Below are positions 20,089-21,671 of a DNA stretch of 21,671 bases, piece after piece. The DNA comes from Euplotes aediculatus. Its lineage: Eukaryota; Ciliophora; Spirotrichea; Euplotida; Euplotidae. The notes beneath the pieces are model-generated. The model was given only the letters and a program-made list of their open reading frames with translations, made no database searches and had not been told where the DNA came from. Location of the stretch: positions 1-21,671 of the forward strand of contig JAQGFW010017379.1 of assembly GCA_030463445.1 (NCBI GenBank). The letters are read 5' to 3'. Position numbers and translations under genes: made by a program. Each line of letters opens with the position of its first letter. Position 1 is the first letter of the stretch.

Positions 20089-20928
20089 TTAGTAGGCACT
20101 CAACCGGAGTCCTACTGTATAAGGAGTAAAATCAAGTCCTTTTTTAAACATGGATTCTGTTGCGTAAGAACCATATACCTGAACCGGACCTAAGTGAATT
20201 TCACCTACATAAGCCAGTTTGAAATCATTCAGCCCCAGGTTGCCTTTTAGTTTTTCTTTTCCGGTTTCGGGACTCCGGTATTTCTGACGGGATGCGTAAA
20301 GATAGGAACCGCTCACACCGGCACTGATTCCAAAAGACCGTTCCAGTGATTTACCGGGGGTAAAGTTGATATTCAGCATCACAGGAACCGTGATATAATT
20401 CATCGCCAGTTTATTCTTGTTGTAATCTATCTGATCATCCAGGTAAACAGAAGGTGGGTTTTTGGTAAACCGGATATCTTCCTCAAACCTGAAATTAAAA
20501 AATTCCAGCCCTGCTCCGTAGCGGAGATTGATAACATGTTTAATCATGTTGAGGCGACCCTGTACGAACCAGATATTTACGTTGACAGATTTGGAGTTTC
20601 GCAGGTTGAACCAGTCTTCGTTGGAGCCTGCTGCAAATGCCTGGGTTTCGGGACTGCTGTAATCAGTATTATCTACAAAATTATTGAATCCCAGATCAAA
20701 GGAAAACCAATGAGTAACATGGTTGGATTTGCGGTTATAATGCCTGTGTTTGAAATAATCCTGTACCTCGCGGGATTGGTTAGAGGGTTGCCCGTTTTTC
20801 AGAATTATGATATTTCCGATTCGCATGGTGTCCGTTTCTGATACGGGCGTTTGGGTGCTGTCTGTTTGTGCATGTACTGTCAGCAGGGCACAGCTTGCCA
20901 GTGCCAAAAGACTGATCTTCTTAAGCAT
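20089..20928 (-). CDS. Outer membrane beta-barrel protein
   Basis: This 279-aa protein has a signal peptide (MLKKISLLALASCALLTVHA, cut before QT). After a variable segment of about 50 residues (SNQSREVQDYFKHRHYN), alternating hydrophobic/polar strands follow: HWFSFDLGFNNFV, VNVNIWFVQGRLNM, INLRYGAGLEFFNFRF, AMNYITVPVMLNINF, SFGISAGVSGSYLYA, FKLAYVGEIHLGPVQVYG. It ends in TVGLRLSAY, an aromatic C-terminus typical of outer-membrane barrels. It resembles Bacteroidota porin-family small barrels of 8-10 strands (OMP_b-brl_2/PorT-like group), whose ligands are mostly unknown. It lies 24 bp after the membrane-anchored upstream gene and is probably cotranscribed with it. Confidence 0.88.
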   Translation of the reverse strand: MLKKISLLALASCALLTVHAQTDSTQTPVSETDTMRIGNIIILKNGQPSNQSREVQDYFKHRHYNRKSNHVTHWFSFDLGFNNFVDNTDYSSPETQAFAAGSNEDWFNLRNSKSVNVNIWFVQGRLNMIKHVINLRYGAGLEFFNFRFEEDIRFTKNPPSVYLDDQIDYNKNKLAMNYITVPVMLNINFTPGKSLERSFGISAGVSGSYLYASRQKYRSPETGKEKLKGNLGLNDFKLAYVGEIHLGPVQVYGSYATESMFKKGLDFTPYTVGLRLSAY

Positions 20929-20952
20929 AGATATGTATTTTCGTTTATTTTA

Positions 20953-21671
20953 TTATTGTTCGCTGGAGGCGGTAAATACACCGCTTTTTGCACGGTCCTC
21001 CGAAAAGGGATTGGTTTTTCCTGCAATCCTTCCGGCCTTGCGAAGTAATCCCCGTAAAGGAGTCTTTCTTATTAATTCTTTTCCTGGTACAAATACATTG
21101 TCATCGCGGCTATCGTCGTTGATTGCTACAACTATGATCTGTTCATCTGAATGCGTTGCCGGTTTTACCGCTTTTTCATTCGTATTCAGACTGCTGATGG
21201 CAAGCGAACCAACAGTGGGATCTTCCAGTTTATCCGCTACGGAACTGCTTCCCGGAAGTTTTACAGCCATTACTTCATCCGGAATTCTTGCTTCCAGGGA
21301 AGCGGGTTGTAAATTGGAAGCCTGTCTTTGTGCAACCAATTGTTTTTCCGGTTCTGTGATAGTCTGATCATCCTTAGCAGTTGGAACAGGTAGTGTTTTC
21401 CCGGAGCCTTCGCTGTTTTTTCCCGGAGGCAGACTGGCAAGCTCCTTTTGTTCTGATGTAACAGAAGGTTGAATGGAATCAACGCTTGCCGGGGTGGCGG
21501 ATGCTACCTGCTGATCAGTTCCTGTTGTATTGTTCGACTGCCTGTTTATCCAGAATAATCCAAGTGTAAGCAATACCATGGCGGCGGCTGCATATCTTGT
21601 CCAGACAGGGAAAATCGGGCGAACCTTTGCTGCTTCTCCGCGATAGAGTTTTTCTTTTCCGGGATATACCA
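20953..21671 (-). CDS. Single-span membrane protein, anti-sigma-factor-like (5' end outside window)
   Basis: The frame stays open from the stop at 20953-20955 to the window end, so the Met at 21579 is internal and the gene starts beyond 21671. The visible part has a cytosolic segment (VYPGKEKLYRGEAAKVRP), one membrane helix (TRYAAAAMVLLTLGLFWINR) and about 200 residues of low-complexity Ser/Thr/Gln/Pro-rich periplasmic sequence ending FSEDRAKSGVFTASSEQ. This architecture, followed by a small outer-membrane barrel gene, is common after ECF sigma-factor genes in Bacteroidota and suggests an anti-sigma or scaffolding role. No zinc-binding anti-sigma motif is visible, perhaps because it lies outside. 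The function is inferred weakly. Confidence 0.7.
   Translation of the reverse strand, partial: VYPGKEKLYRGEAAKVRPIFPVWTRYAAAAMVLLTLGLFWINRQSNNTTGTDQQVASATPASVDSIQPSVTSEQKELASLPPGKNSEGSGKTLPVPTAKDDQTITEPEKQLVAQRQASNLQPASLEARIPDEVMAVKLPGSSSVADKLEDPTVGSLAISSLNTNEKAVKPATHSDEQIIVVAINDDSRDDNVFVPGKELIRKTPLRGLLRKAGRIAGKTNPFSEDRAKSGVFTASSEQ

Noticed and set aside
20807-21367. A 186-aa plus-strand ORF spanning the barrel and anchored-protein genes
   Set aside because: It crosses two supported minus-strand genes and has no domain.

Overview
The window looks like chromosomal DNA of a Bacteroidota bacterium, most likely of the Chitinophagaceae or a near relative. The evidence is a type IX secretion (Por) C-terminal sorting domain on a large exported protein, a GldA-type ABC ATPase, a DUF4332 protein, a fused gamma-alpha KorA, and several start codons placed 4-7 nt after perfect Bacteroidota -7 boxes (TAnnTTTG). 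No rRNA, tRNA, CRISPR array, prophage or intact insertion sequence is visible. No gene-free stretch reaches 300 bases; the longest is about 230 bp, at 17748-17976.

Layout. 2-544 (+) is the C-terminal end of a FUSC/YccS-type membrane protein, convergent with korA (541-2403, -). A 101-bp purine-rich tandem-repeat gap separates korA from gldA (2505-3413, -). A beta-carbonic anhydrase and a SulP anion transporter follow (3434-5647, -), a likely bicarbonate uptake and interconversion pair. A compact minus-strand operon, reading from 11235 down to 5734, holds an MHS-type MFS transporter, an 81-aa membrane protein, a 71-aa CbrX-like membrane protein, a sodium/solute-symporter-STAC-histidine kinase, a receiver-only response regulator and a 117-aa membrane protein of unknown function. 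Next come a 142-aa IS1 InsA-like Zn-ribbon/HTH protein (11317-11745, -) and the divergent acetyl-CoA synthetase gene acs (11831-13744, +). A PlsC-family acyltransferase (13725-14984, -) overlaps the acs end tail to tail. The remaining third is an envelope section, all on the minus strand: a T9SS cargo protein, an L,D-transpeptidase, a BON-LysM protein, a two-BON lipoprotein, a DUF4332 protein, an outer-membrane barrel and the C-terminal part of a membrane-anchored protein cut by the window end.

How the parts may work together. The centre (5.7-13.7 kb) reads as a carboxylate, probably acetate, sensing-uptake-activation module. It resembles CbrAB and CrbSR systems of Proteobacteria (SLC5-STAC kinase near acs), but its response regulator has no DNA-binding domain. 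The only DNA-binding protein in the module is the InsA-like protein. Its gene is bracketed by two inverted copies (16 of 18 bases identical) of ATAAmTATACCAAwTTAC. One copy lies 67 bp upstream of the MFS start codon and the other 65 bp upstream of acs, in the same orientation relative to each target. I infer that this may be a domesticated transposase-derived regulator whose old terminal repeats, or new operators, control both flanking transcription units. This is the most interesting observation in the window.
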